Shown here: piece after piece, positions 27,497 to 34,572 of the stretch
How positions within the stretch are numbered: position 1 is the stretch's first letter
Layout of the letters: each line of letters opens with the position of its first letter
Assembly: GCF_007003975.1 (NCBI RefSeq)
Contig: NZ_VFTC01000003.1
Coordinates: 62,001 to 126,000 of the forward strand
Reading direction: 5' to 3'
DNA length: 64,000 bases
Source: Mesorhizobium sp. WSM4306
Lineage (GTDB): Bacteria; Pseudomonadota; Alphaproteobacteria; Rhizobiales; Rhizobiaceae
The notes under the pieces: generated by a model
Told to the model about the DNA's origin: nothing
The model's input: only the letters and a program-made list of their open reading frames with translations
The model's database searches: none
Made by a program: the position numbers and the translations under genes

Positions 27497-28409
27497 GCCG
27501 CACCCCCGACTTGCCGGCATTGCGCACATAGGCAAGCAGCGCCACCATGACGATGATCATCACCGTGATCGACAGCGCCGAGCCGAGCGGCCAGTTGCGG
27601 CCCTGCCCGAACTGCAATTCGATCAGGTTGGACAGCATCATGTTCTTGCCGCCGCCAAGCACGCTTGGGGTCACATAGGCGCCGAGGGCCGGGATGAAGA
27701 CCAGGATGGAGCCGGCGATGACGCCGGGTTTGACCAGCGGAAAGATGATCTTGCGCAGCACCTTGAAGCGTGTCGCGTAGAGATCGTAGCCCGCCTCGAC
27801 CAGCCGGAAATCGAGCTTCTCCATGCTGGCATAGATCGGCAGCACCATCAGCGGCAGGTAGACATAGGCCATGCCGATCAGGATCGCCGTGTCGGTGTAG
27901 AGGATCTGCACCGGCGTCGAGACGATGCCGAGCTTGATGAGGATGGTGTTGATGATGCCTTCGTTGCGGATGATCTGCAGCACGGCAAAGGTGCGGATCA
28001 GAAGGTTGGTCCAGAACGGGATGGTGATCAGGAACAGCCAGAGATCCCTGGTCTTCTCGCTGCGCGTCGCCATGAAATAGGCGGTTGGAAAACCGAGTGT
28101 CAAAGTGGCGATGGTCGTTACCACCGCAAGTTTGATCGAGCGCCAGAAGATGGTGACATGCGCCGCCGCGAGCGAGAGCGTATCGTCGAAAATGTCGCGT
28201 TCCATGAACACCGACAGCCAGGCATCGGGCGAAAACTGCCACTTCACGTCGCCATAGGGGCCGGGCGTCAGGAACGAGTAGATCAGCACGATCAGCAACG
28301 GGCCGGTCGCAGCGAGGAAAATCACCAGCAATGCTGGCGCTGACAGCAGCCAGCGGTCGCGCACATCGCGCCGCTCCGCTGCCTTGGCGACTTCTTCCGC
28401 GGTCGCCAT
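27489..28409 (-). CDS. ABC transporter permease (PotB/PotH type)
   Basis: A 306-residue permease. The first membrane helix (LLSAPALLVIFLAATGPLLIVLIYSF) follows a charged 20-residue N-terminus, and about five further helices are seen. The EAA loop is LVEAGYDLYATRFKVLRKIIFPLVKPGVIAG, and FALGAYVTP-type residues near the end (FIPALGAYVTPSVLGG) are typical of the PotB/PotH group. Its start lies two bases after the ATPase gene's stop and its end overlaps the second permease, so the genes are coupled. Confidence 0.9.
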   Translation of the reverse strand: MATAEEVAKAAERRDVRDRWLLSAPALLVIFLAATGPLLIVLIYSFLTPGPYGDVKWQFSPDAWLSVFMERDIFDDTLSLAAAHVTIFWRSIKLAVVTTIATLTLGFPTAYFMATRSEKTRDLWLFLITIPFWTNLLIRTFAVLQIIRNEGIINTILIKLGIVSTPVQILYTDTAILIGMAYVYLPLMVLPIYASMEKLDFRLVEAGYDLYATRFKVLRKIIFPLVKPGVIAGSILVFIPALGAYVTPSVLGGGKNMMLSNLIELQFGQGRNWPLGSALSITVMIIVMVALLAYVRNAGKSGVRHG

Positions 28410-28411
28410 GA

Positions 28412-29524
28412 TCAGTCCTTCAGCACTTGCGCGGCGTCGCTGCCGATCATGATGCCGATCTGGCCGCCCTGCACGATGCCGTCGCCGGCGCCGCGGCTGT
28501 TCTGGCGCCGCACGATGAACGGTTCGCCACCGGCAAGGCGCAGATGGAAGTGCGTGTCGGTGCCGAGATAGACGATGTTCTCGACGGTGCCTGACAGCGA
28601 AGCGCTGGGACTCGCCCCGCCCAGCTGCGCATGCTCGGGACGCACGACAATGGTGACCTTCCCGCTGGGGCTGAAACCGTCCGGCAGCGAGGCCGGGATT
28701 TCCGTTCCCGACGACAGCTTCACCGTCGCACGACCACCGGACACGCCTACCACATCCGCCTTGAGGAAGTTCGATTCGCCGATGAAGTCGGCGACGAAGC
28801 GCTCGGCCGGCCGGTCGTAGATGTCGCGCGGCGAGCCGACCTGCAGGATCTTGCCCGACGACATCACCGCGATGCGGTCCGACATGGTCAGCGCTTCTTC
28901 CTGGTCGTGGGTGACGAAGATGAAGGTGATGCCGGTCTCGTGCTGCAGCCGCTTCAACTCGATCTGCATCTCCTTGCGCAGCTTGTAATCGAGCGCCGAG
29001 AGCGGCTCGTCGAGCAATAGCACCTTGGGCTGTGGCGCCAGCGCCCGGGCGAGTGCCACGCGCTGCTGCTGGCCGCCGGAGATCTGGCTGGTGCGGCGAC
29101 CCGCCAGCGCCTCCATCTTGACCAGCTTGAGCATCTCGGCGACGCGCGCCTTGATCTCGGCCTTCGGCTTGCCCAGCATTTCGAGGCCAAAGCCGATATT
29201 GTCGGCGACCGTCATGTGCGGGAACAGCGCGTAGGACTGGAAGACGGTGTTGACCGGCCGCTTGAACGGCGGCAGCAGCGCAATGTCCTGGCCGTAAAGC
29301 AGGATTTCGCCGGCGGTTGGAAAGTCGAAGCCGGCAATCAGCCGCAGCAATGTGGTCTTGCCGCAGCCGGATGGTCCCAGCAGCGTGAAGAACTCGTTCT
29401 CGCGGATGGATACCGAGACCGTGTCGAGGGCAGCGACCTGCCCGTCTCCTGATCCGAAAATTTTGCTGACGTTTACGACTTCAATTGCATTCCGATCCGG
29501 TTTGTCCGGCACGATACGCCTCAC
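28412..29524 (-). CDS. ABC transporter ATP-binding protein (PotA/PotG type)
   Basis: A 370-residue ATPase in the reading chosen here. Walker A is GPSGCGKTT (about residues 50-58), the Q loop is in [13 protein letters not shown], the signature is [15 protein letters not shown] and Walker B is [12 protein letters not shown]. The C-terminal TOBE domain (about 270-370) is of the PotA type. There is no ATG near the expected start. GTG at 29524 with GCGGGG six bases upstream is chosen; GTG at 29512 with GAGG is an alternative. It powers the import of the ligand bound by the protein encoded at 25638. It is the first gene of the transporter operon. Confidence 0.88.
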   Translation of the reverse strand: MRRIVPDKPDRNAIEVVNVSKIFGSGDGQVAALDTVSVSIRENEFFTLLGPSGCGKTTLLRLIAGFDFPTAGEILLYGQDIALLPPFKRPVNTVFQSYALFPHMTVADNIGFGLEMLGKPKAEIKARVAEMLKLVKMEALAGRRTSQISGGQQQRVALARALAPQPKVLLLDEPLSALDYKLRKEMQIELKRLQHETGITFIFVTHDQEEALTMSDRIAVMSSGKILQVGSPRDIYDRPAERFVADFIGESNFLKADVVGVSGGRATVKLSSGTEIPASLPDGFSPSGKVTIVVRPEHAQLGGASPSASLSGTVENIVYLGTDTHFHLRLAGGEPFIVRRQNSRGAGDGIVQGGQIGIMIGSDAAQVLKD

Positions 29525-29649
29525 TGTTGACCCCGCTCTTTTCGGCGGAGTTTTTCCCCTGTTCGATGTGACCACACGGCCGGTAGGTTGGCAAGTCCGC
29601 CATTGAATCACAGCTCAGTCAGTCATCGGCTCGCAAGCCGCATGCCATG

Positions 29650-31317
29650 TCATGCCTGGTAGGTGACCTTGCCACCGCAGACCGTCGTCACCGGGCGCAC
29701 TTTGTGCAATTCGGCCGGAGCCGTCTTCTCGATATCAGCCGACAAAACCACCAGATCCGCCACATAGCCCGGCTTCAGCACGCCTTTGCGATGCTCGGCG
29801 AATTCGGCATAGGCGCCCTCGACCGTGTAGGCTGCAATCGCCTCCTGCAGCGAAAAGCTCTGGTCCGGGTCGCTTTCTGCCCATGGTTTGCGCAGCAATG
29901 CCGCCTGAATGCCCAGGATCGGATCGATCGCCGCCACCGGCCAATCCGAGGCGAACACAACATGCGCGCCCGCATCCTTCAGCGTGCGCCAGGCATAGCT
30001 CAGTGGCCAGCGGGCCCGCCCGATGCGCGATACGGTCGGCTCCAGCGGAAAATCCATGGCCCCGGGCGGATGCGGCGGCTGCATCGAGGCGATGACGCCG
30101 AGTTCGGCGAAACGCGGCACGTCGGCAGCGGTTGTGACCTCGATATGTTCGACCCGGTGCCGGCTGTCGCGCTTGCCATTGGCCTTCTGGGCCGCCTGGT
30201 AACCGTCGAGCACTGCGCGCACCGCGCCGTCGCCGATCGAATGCACGGCGATCTGCAGCCCCCGTTTGTCGATGGCCACGGCGAGATCGATGAACTGCTG
30301 CGGCGTGAACAGTGGCTCGCCGACCCAGTCCGGACGATCGGCATAAGGCTCGACCATCACCGCCGTCCAGGAATCAAGCACGCCGTCATAGAACACCTTG
30401 ACCATGCCCGACGACAGCCATTCGCTGTGGTAGCGCTCGGCCATATCAGAGGCCTTCTCGAGCATGTCGAGGGTCATGAAATTCTTGTAGTGGAACGGGA
30501 TCTTGACGCGGCAGGGCAAGCCTTCCTCGGCCTCGATCTCGGCCAGCAGTTCGAGCTGGTAGAGATTTCCGTCCATATTCTGGATCGAGGTGAAGCCGTG
30601 GCGGGCGCACCAGGCAAGCCCGCGCCGCATGATGTCACGGTCGGCGGCTCGTTCGGCGGCAGACGGCATCGGATCGGGCTCGCCGCCGGTCGACAGCCCC
30701 AGCCGCACCCGGCTTTCGCCAGCAAGATCGAGAACCGGGCCAAAGGCCTCGCCTTCGCGCAATTCGCCGGCGGCCAGCCCGTCCTCGCCCATGACGATCT
30801 CATTGCCCGGACCAAGCGTGCGTCCCTGCAGGATGCCGGCCATCTCCAGCGCTTTGGTGTTGGCCCACATCGTGTGATGGTCGGGCGCTGCCATGCAGAA
30901 AGGGCGATCCGGCAGGATGGCGTCGAGATGATGGCGCGTCACCCGTTCGGCGCCGAGCACGGTGTAGTCGACGCCCTGCGCGACCAGCATCTTCGCCTCG
31001 GGCCGTGTCGACGCATAATCGCGGATCGCTTTTTGCAGCGCCTCGAAGCCATGGATACCGCCAAGCTGAAGATGCGCGAGCTCGGCCCCTCCCGAAAACA
31101 GATGCATGTGGGCTTCGATGAAACCGGGCAGAACCGAACCGCCCTTGGCGTCGATAACTTTGGTGGCCGATCCCTTGAGCTGTTCGATGGTAGCGCGGCT
31201 GCCGAGGGCGATGATGGCGCCGTCCTTGACGGCAATGGCCTCGGCGGCAGGATTGTCATCGTCCATGGTCTGCACGCGACCATTGATGACGATCAGATCA
31301 GCACCCGTGGCAGACAT
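29650..31317 (-). CDS. metal-dependent amidohydrolase, YtcJ-like (Amidohydro_3)
   Basis: A 555-residue amidohydrolase. The N-terminal beta sandwich (DLIVINGRVQTMDDDNPAAEAIAVKDG) leads into the metal-binding GFIEAHMHLFSGG (HxH). Further His and Asp ligands are likely in VHSIGDGAVR, HRVEHIEV and VFASDWPV. It is a cytoplasmic hydrolase of N-acyl or ring amides, with unknown exact substrate. GGAG five bases before the ATG at 31317 supports that start. It is divergent from a TetR regulator and an acetylpolyamine aminohydrolase and directly upstream of the polyamine-type transporter operon on the same strand, with a 125-bp gap. Confidence 0.87.
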   Translation of the reverse strand: MSATGADLIVINGRVQTMDDDNPAAEAIAVKDGAIIALGSRATIEQLKGSATKVIDAKGGSVLPGFIEAHMHLFSGGAELAHLQLGGIHGFEALQKAIRDYASTRPEAKMLVAQGVDYTVLGAERVTRHHLDAILPDRPFCMAAPDHHTMWANTKALEMAGILQGRTLGPGNEIVMGEDGLAAGELREGEAFGPVLDLAGESRVRLGLSTGGEPDPMPSAAERAADRDIMRRGLAWCARHGFTSIQNMDGNLYQLELLAEIEAEEGLPCRVKIPFHYKNFMTLDMLEKASDMAERYHSEWLSSGMVKVFYDGVLDSWTAVMVEPYADRPDWVGEPLFTPQQFIDLAVAIDKRGLQIAVHSIGDGAVRAVLDGYQAAQKANGKRDSRHRVEHIEVTTAADVPRFAELGVIASMQPPHPPGAMDFPLEPTVSRIGRARWPLSYAWRTLKDAGAHVVFASDWPVAAIDPILGIQAALLRKPWAESDPDQSFSLQEAIAAYTVEGAYAEFAEHRKGVLKPGYVADLVVLSADIEKTAPAELHKVRPVTTVCGGKVTYQA

Positions 31318-31472
31318 CGCGACTCCGCGCTTTTGACGACTGACTGAGACCGACAACCCTCTTGTCCGACAAGCTTCCACTCCGCTGGAGCGGCGCTATC
31401 GGACGAAAACTGATGCCGGTGCGCTGTTTTGAAATTCCCCTTGTGATCTCCGAAAACAGCGTGGATAAAAGA

Positions 31473-31492
31473 ATGCGACTAATTATTCGCGT
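31473..31492. promoter_or_regulatory. candidate TetR operator in the divergent intergenic region
   Basis: The imperfect dyad ATGCGA-N8-TCGCGT lies between the divergent amidohydrolase and TetR genes, with an AT-rich centre (CTAATTAT). Its position and symmetry fit a TetR-family operator. No other evidence supports it. Confidence 0.3.
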
Positions 31493-31598
31493 TTGTCAAC
31501 GTGCCGAATTTCGAATGTATTGTGGACAGCATCCGGCGCTTGGGACGGGCGAACGAGGGCATCGGGACGTGAAGCGCAATCTCAGCCGCGAAACCAGG

Positions 31599-32222
31599 AT
31601 GGCGCTCGAACCGCGCAAGCAGCCGCGGCAGGAACGGTCGAGCAAGGTGGTCGACCGGATCCTCGACGCGGCGCTGACCTTGACGCGGGAGCAAGGAACC
31701 AAGACCCCTACGACGCTTGCCATTGCGCAGCGCGCCGGCCTGTCGGTCGGATCGCTCTACCAATACTTTCCCAACAAGGAAGCCATTCTTCTCGACCTCG
31801 CCCGCCGCTGGCTGTCATCCTTTCCCGAGGTGATCGCCAGGCGCATCGAGGTGACCCCGCCCACCAACCGCGACGAGTTTCGCCAGGAAGTGCGCAAGCT
31901 CTTCATCGATACCTCCAAAATATATCTCGAAAACGCCACCCTGATGCCGGTGATTGAAGCCATCTCCGGCAATGCCGATCTCAGACCGATCCAGGACGAA
32001 TATGACGAGCAGATCATCGCCCTATATGCCGCGTGGCTGCAGCATGTGAACCCGGCCCTTGAAGACAAGATCGCCAGCCGGCTCGGCGTGCTGATGATGG
32101 ATGTCGGGCACGCCTGCCGGCTTGTGGGGTTGAAGCGGGATCGCAAGACATACGACCTCATCGAGGACGATGTGGAAAGAATGTGGCTCGCTTTGGTGAC
32201 CCCCTATCTCAACCTTGACTGA
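31599..32222 (+). CDS. TetR-family transcriptional regulator
   Basis: A 207-residue TetR protein. The DNA-binding helices are clear: SSKVVDRILDAALTLTREQG, then TTLAIAQRAGLSVGSLYQYFPNKEAIL. The C-terminal ligand-binding part is helical, as usual. I chose the ATG at 31599; a GTG at 31569 preceded by GAGG is also possible, while the open frame further upstream is not conserved-looking. It is likely to repress the divergent amidohydrolase and transporter genes and its own operon, whose next gene is the acetylpolyamine aminohydrolase 24 bases downstream. Confidence 0.87.
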   Translation: MALEPRKQPRQERSSKVVDRILDAALTLTREQGTKTPTTLAIAQRAGLSVGSLYQYFPNKEAILLDLARRWLSSFPEVIARRIEVTPPTNRDEFRQEVRKLFIDTSKIYLENATLMPVIEAISGNADLRPIQDEYDEQIIALYAAWLQHVNPALEDKIASRLGVLMMDVGHACRLVGLKRDRKTYDLIEDDVERMWLALVTPYLNLD

Positions 32223-32246
32223 TTTCGCTATTTCGAGAGGAATTTC

Positions 32247-33278
32247 ATGAAGACTGTCTATTCGCCGCTTCACGCCGGCCATTCCGGCCAGATGGAACTG
32301 GTCACATCAGCCATCGTGCCCGGTTTCGAAAAGCCGTCGCGGGCCGAGTTCATCAAGGCGCGGGTGGAGAGCGAAAAGCTGGGGCCGATTATCGGACCGG
32401 TCGAGCACGATCTCACCGCCGCCAAACGCATCCACCGGTCGGACTATATCGACTTCCTGCCGACCGTCTGGCCGGCATGGAAGGCCGCCGGCTTCGAGGG
32501 TACGGCGATGCCCTTCACCTGGCCGACGCGCGGCCTGCGCGGCGACGTGCCGCCCAAGCGCGTCGACGCCTTGCTCGGCTATTATTCCTTCGACGCCGGC
32601 GCCACCTTCGTCGAAGGCACATGGACCGCGATCAAGTCGTCCTATGACGTGGCGCTGACAGCAGCCGCTTTGGTCAAGGGCGGCGAGCGCTCGGCCTTCG
32701 CGCTCTGCCGCCCGCCCGGCCATCACGCCGGCGCTGCCTTCATGGGCGGTTATTGCTTCATCAACAACGCTGCCGTCGCCGCCCAGTGGTTCCGCGACCA
32801 AGGCGCCAAACGCGTCTCGATCCTCGATGTCGATTATCATCATGGCAATGGCACGCAGGAAATCTTCTATGACCGCGCCGACGTCCAGGTTCTTAACCTG
32901 CATGGCGATCCGATGGTCGAATACCCGTTCTTCCTCGGCCATGCTGACGAGCGCGGCACGGGCGCCGGTGAAGGCTTCAACGTCAATTATCCCATGCCGT
33001 TCGGCACCAACTGGGACGCCTGGAACGCCTCGCTGGAAGATGCCTGCGCCAAGCTTGCCGCCTACGCGCCAGATATCGTCATCGTCTCGCTCGGCGTCGA
33101 CACGTTCGAGAAGGACCCGATCAGCCAGTTCAAGCTGAAGAGCCCGGACTATCCGAAGATCGGCCGCCGCATCGCCAAGCTCGGCCTGCCGACGCTGTTC
33201 GTCATGGAAGGCGGTTACGCCGTCGAGGAGATCGGCATCAACGCCGTCGGCGTGCTGACCGGCTTCGAGGATCGGTAG
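32247..33278 (+). CDS. acetylpolyamine aminohydrolase (histone-deacetylase family)
   Basis: A 343-residue zinc hydrolase that should remove the acetyl group from N-acetylated polyamines. Active-site residues are all present: the His dyad 159-160 in RPPGHHAG, the zinc ligands Asp196 and His198 in LDVDYHHGNG and Asp285 in LGVDTFEKDP, and the catalytic Tyr324 in EGGYAVEEIG. MKTVYSPLHAGHSG and the PTRGL region match the acetylpolyamine subgroup rather than acetoin-utilisation or histone-like enzymes. It follows the TetR gene and is divergent from a PotABCD-type importer, a strong hint that imported acetylated polyamines are deacetylated here. Confidence 0.9.
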   Translation: MKTVYSPLHAGHSGQMELVTSAIVPGFEKPSRAEFIKARVESEKLGPIIGPVEHDLTAAKRIHRSDYIDFLPTVWPAWKAAGFEGTAMPFTWPTRGLRGDVPPKRVDALLGYYSFDAGATFVEGTWTAIKSSYDVALTAAALVKGGERSAFALCRPPGHHAGAAFMGGYCFINNAAVAAQWFRDQGAKRVSILDVDYHHGNGTQEIFYDRADVQVLNLHGDPMVEYPFFLGHADERGTGAGEGFNVNYPMPFGTNWDAWNASLEDACAKLAAYAPDIVIVSLGVDTFEKDPISQFKLKSPDYPKIGRRIAKLGLPTLFVMEGGYAVEEIGINAVGVLTGFEDR

Positions 33279-33281
33279 CCC

Positions 33282-33320
33282 CTATGGAGCGGCCCCGGCC
33301 GCCCCATAGTTGCAACTATG
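33282..33320. terminator. compound dyad between convergent genes
   Basis: CTATGG-A-GCGGCC-CC-GGCCGC-C-CCATAG (33282-33309) forms a 12-bp stem with one mismatch. It overlaps a perfect 16-bp palindrome, CATAGTTGCAACTATG (33305-33320). The site lies between the convergent deacetylase and TMEM43-like genes and covers the latter's stop. There is no T-tract, so a bidirectional terminator is likely but not certain. Confidence 0.45.
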
Positions 33321-34509
33321 CAGCAACGCCCGGGTTCGGCGCGACCACTGGAACGGCCGGCTTTCGCGACCGGCCGATCCTGTAGACAATCACCGCCGCG
33401 ATCACGCCCGCCGCCAGGATGGCGACCGCCAGCAGGGGCCTGTACCAGAACCAGGCAATCGCGATCGTCGTCGTCCCGACCAGGATCGCCAGGACGAAGG
33501 CGATGATGCCGGTTCCCATCCGCGCCATGCTGCCGAGGAAGGGAATGACGTCGAGGATTACGCCGATCGGGCTGAGGAACAGCGCAAAGCCGATGGTCAG
33601 CAAAAGCAGGCCGGCACCGCGCAGAAGCCACGTAATCAGCGTGTTGGCGCTGACCGCGTCGGCGAACATCTTTTCGGCCGGCACGTTGCCGGTATCGACC
33701 ATCAGCAGCGCATCGCCCGCTTGCGTCTGGTAGGGTTCGAAACGGCTGCCGGCCTGACGCGCGACGATGCTGACGACGCCGAGCGGCGCCAGTTCATAGC
33801 CGATGCGGTAGTCGCCCAACGCAGGTGCCGTGTTGTCATTGCCGAGATAGAGCTTGCCATCGACGATGCTCAGCGGTTTCGTTCCGGTATAGGCGCCCTT
33901 TATCGCCGCCGACTGATCGGTCGACAGCGAATAGTCCTTGTCGCCCTCGATGCGATCCAGCACCGGCGTATCCAGATCGAAGGCGATGAGCTTGCCCTGC
34001 GGGATCTGGAAAGTGCGGCTGTGGATCGCCATTGACGGATTCTGATGGCCGTCCGGCTTCTTGAAGTCAGACGAGTCGATCTGGCTGTCGTCCCACACCT
34101 TGGAATAACTGTACGTCGTCACCGTCTCTTCGCCGCCGCCGAGCTTCTTCGTCGTTTCCGACTTGGACTCTTCCTTCCACTGATACATCTCGACGCTGCG
34201 CGACAGCCGCAGCCCCTGCGCCGCAATGCCGAAATCCGGATCCGCCAGGCCGCTATCGGCTGTCACCGGTCCGCTGACATGCACCAGCTTGCCGTCATTG
34301 GCGGCATCGACGCTGTCGACGCCGACGGAAATGACCGCGCCCGACCCTTCGGCCAACGAGCGCGCCGTCTGCACGGCGCGGCCCTCGTTCCAGAACAGCC
34401 CGATCACCATCAGCACGATCAGGATGAGGCCGAAGATGACCCCACCGACCGCGCGCTTGATCCGCCCGAACCACGAGACGGACGTTACTTCCCGAAATGA
34501 ATCGCTCAT
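33316..34509 (-). CDS. TMEM43-family membrane protein
   Basis: A 397-residue membrane protein of the TMEM43 (LUMA) family, known in animals at the inner nuclear membrane and found scattered in bacteria with unknown role. One membrane helix follows a short N-terminus (VGGVIFGLILIVLMVIGLFWNEGRA); three to four more lie at the C-terminal end (about residues 285-380). Between them is a large soluble domain with LVHVSGPVTA, LRLSRSVEMYQWKEE and a Ser/Thr-rich loop. GGGGGA four bases before the ATG at 34509 fixes the start. It is not in an operon with anything clearly related. Confidence 0.82.
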   Translation of the reverse strand: MSDSFREVTSVSWFGRIKRAVGGVIFGLILIVLMVIGLFWNEGRAVQTARSLAEGSGAVISVGVDSVDAANDGKLVHVSGPVTADSGLADPDFGIAAQGLRLSRSVEMYQWKEESKSETTKKLGGGEETVTTYSYSKVWDDSQIDSSDFKKPDGHQNPSMAIHSRTFQIPQGKLIAFDLDTPVLDRIEGDKDYSLSTDQSAAIKGAYTGTKPLSIVDGKLYLGNDNTAPALGDYRIGYELAPLGVVSIVARQAGSRFEPYQTQAGDALLMVDTGNVPAEKMFADAVSANTLITWLLRGAGLLLLTIGFALFLSPIGVILDVIPFLGSMARMGTGIIAFVLAILVGTTTIAIAWFWYRPLLAVAILAAGVIAAVIVYRIGRSRKPAVPVVAPNPGVAA

Positions 34510-34538
34510 CGTTTCCCCCGAAACAAGGTTGCCCAAAA

Positions 34539-34561
34539 TTTCAACGCGGCCGGCGGCCGCG
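34539..34561 (-). terminator. hairpin after the M16 protease gene
   Basis: CGCGGCC (34545-34551) pairs with GGCCGCG (34555-34561) around a three-base loop. Reading the minus strand, TTGAAATTTTG follows it, 12 bases after the protease stop. It is a plausible but short terminator. Confidence 0.4.
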
Positions 34562-34572
34562 CGTTAAACCCA

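Noticed and set aside
27163..28242. 359-codon minus-strand frame overlapping both permease genes
   Set aside because: His/Arg-rich out-of-frame reading; the two permeases in the other frames have membrane helices and EAA loops.
29647..31347. 566-codon plus-strand open frame opposite the amidohydrolase gene
   Set aside because: Shadow of the conserved gene; no start signal and no recognisable domain.
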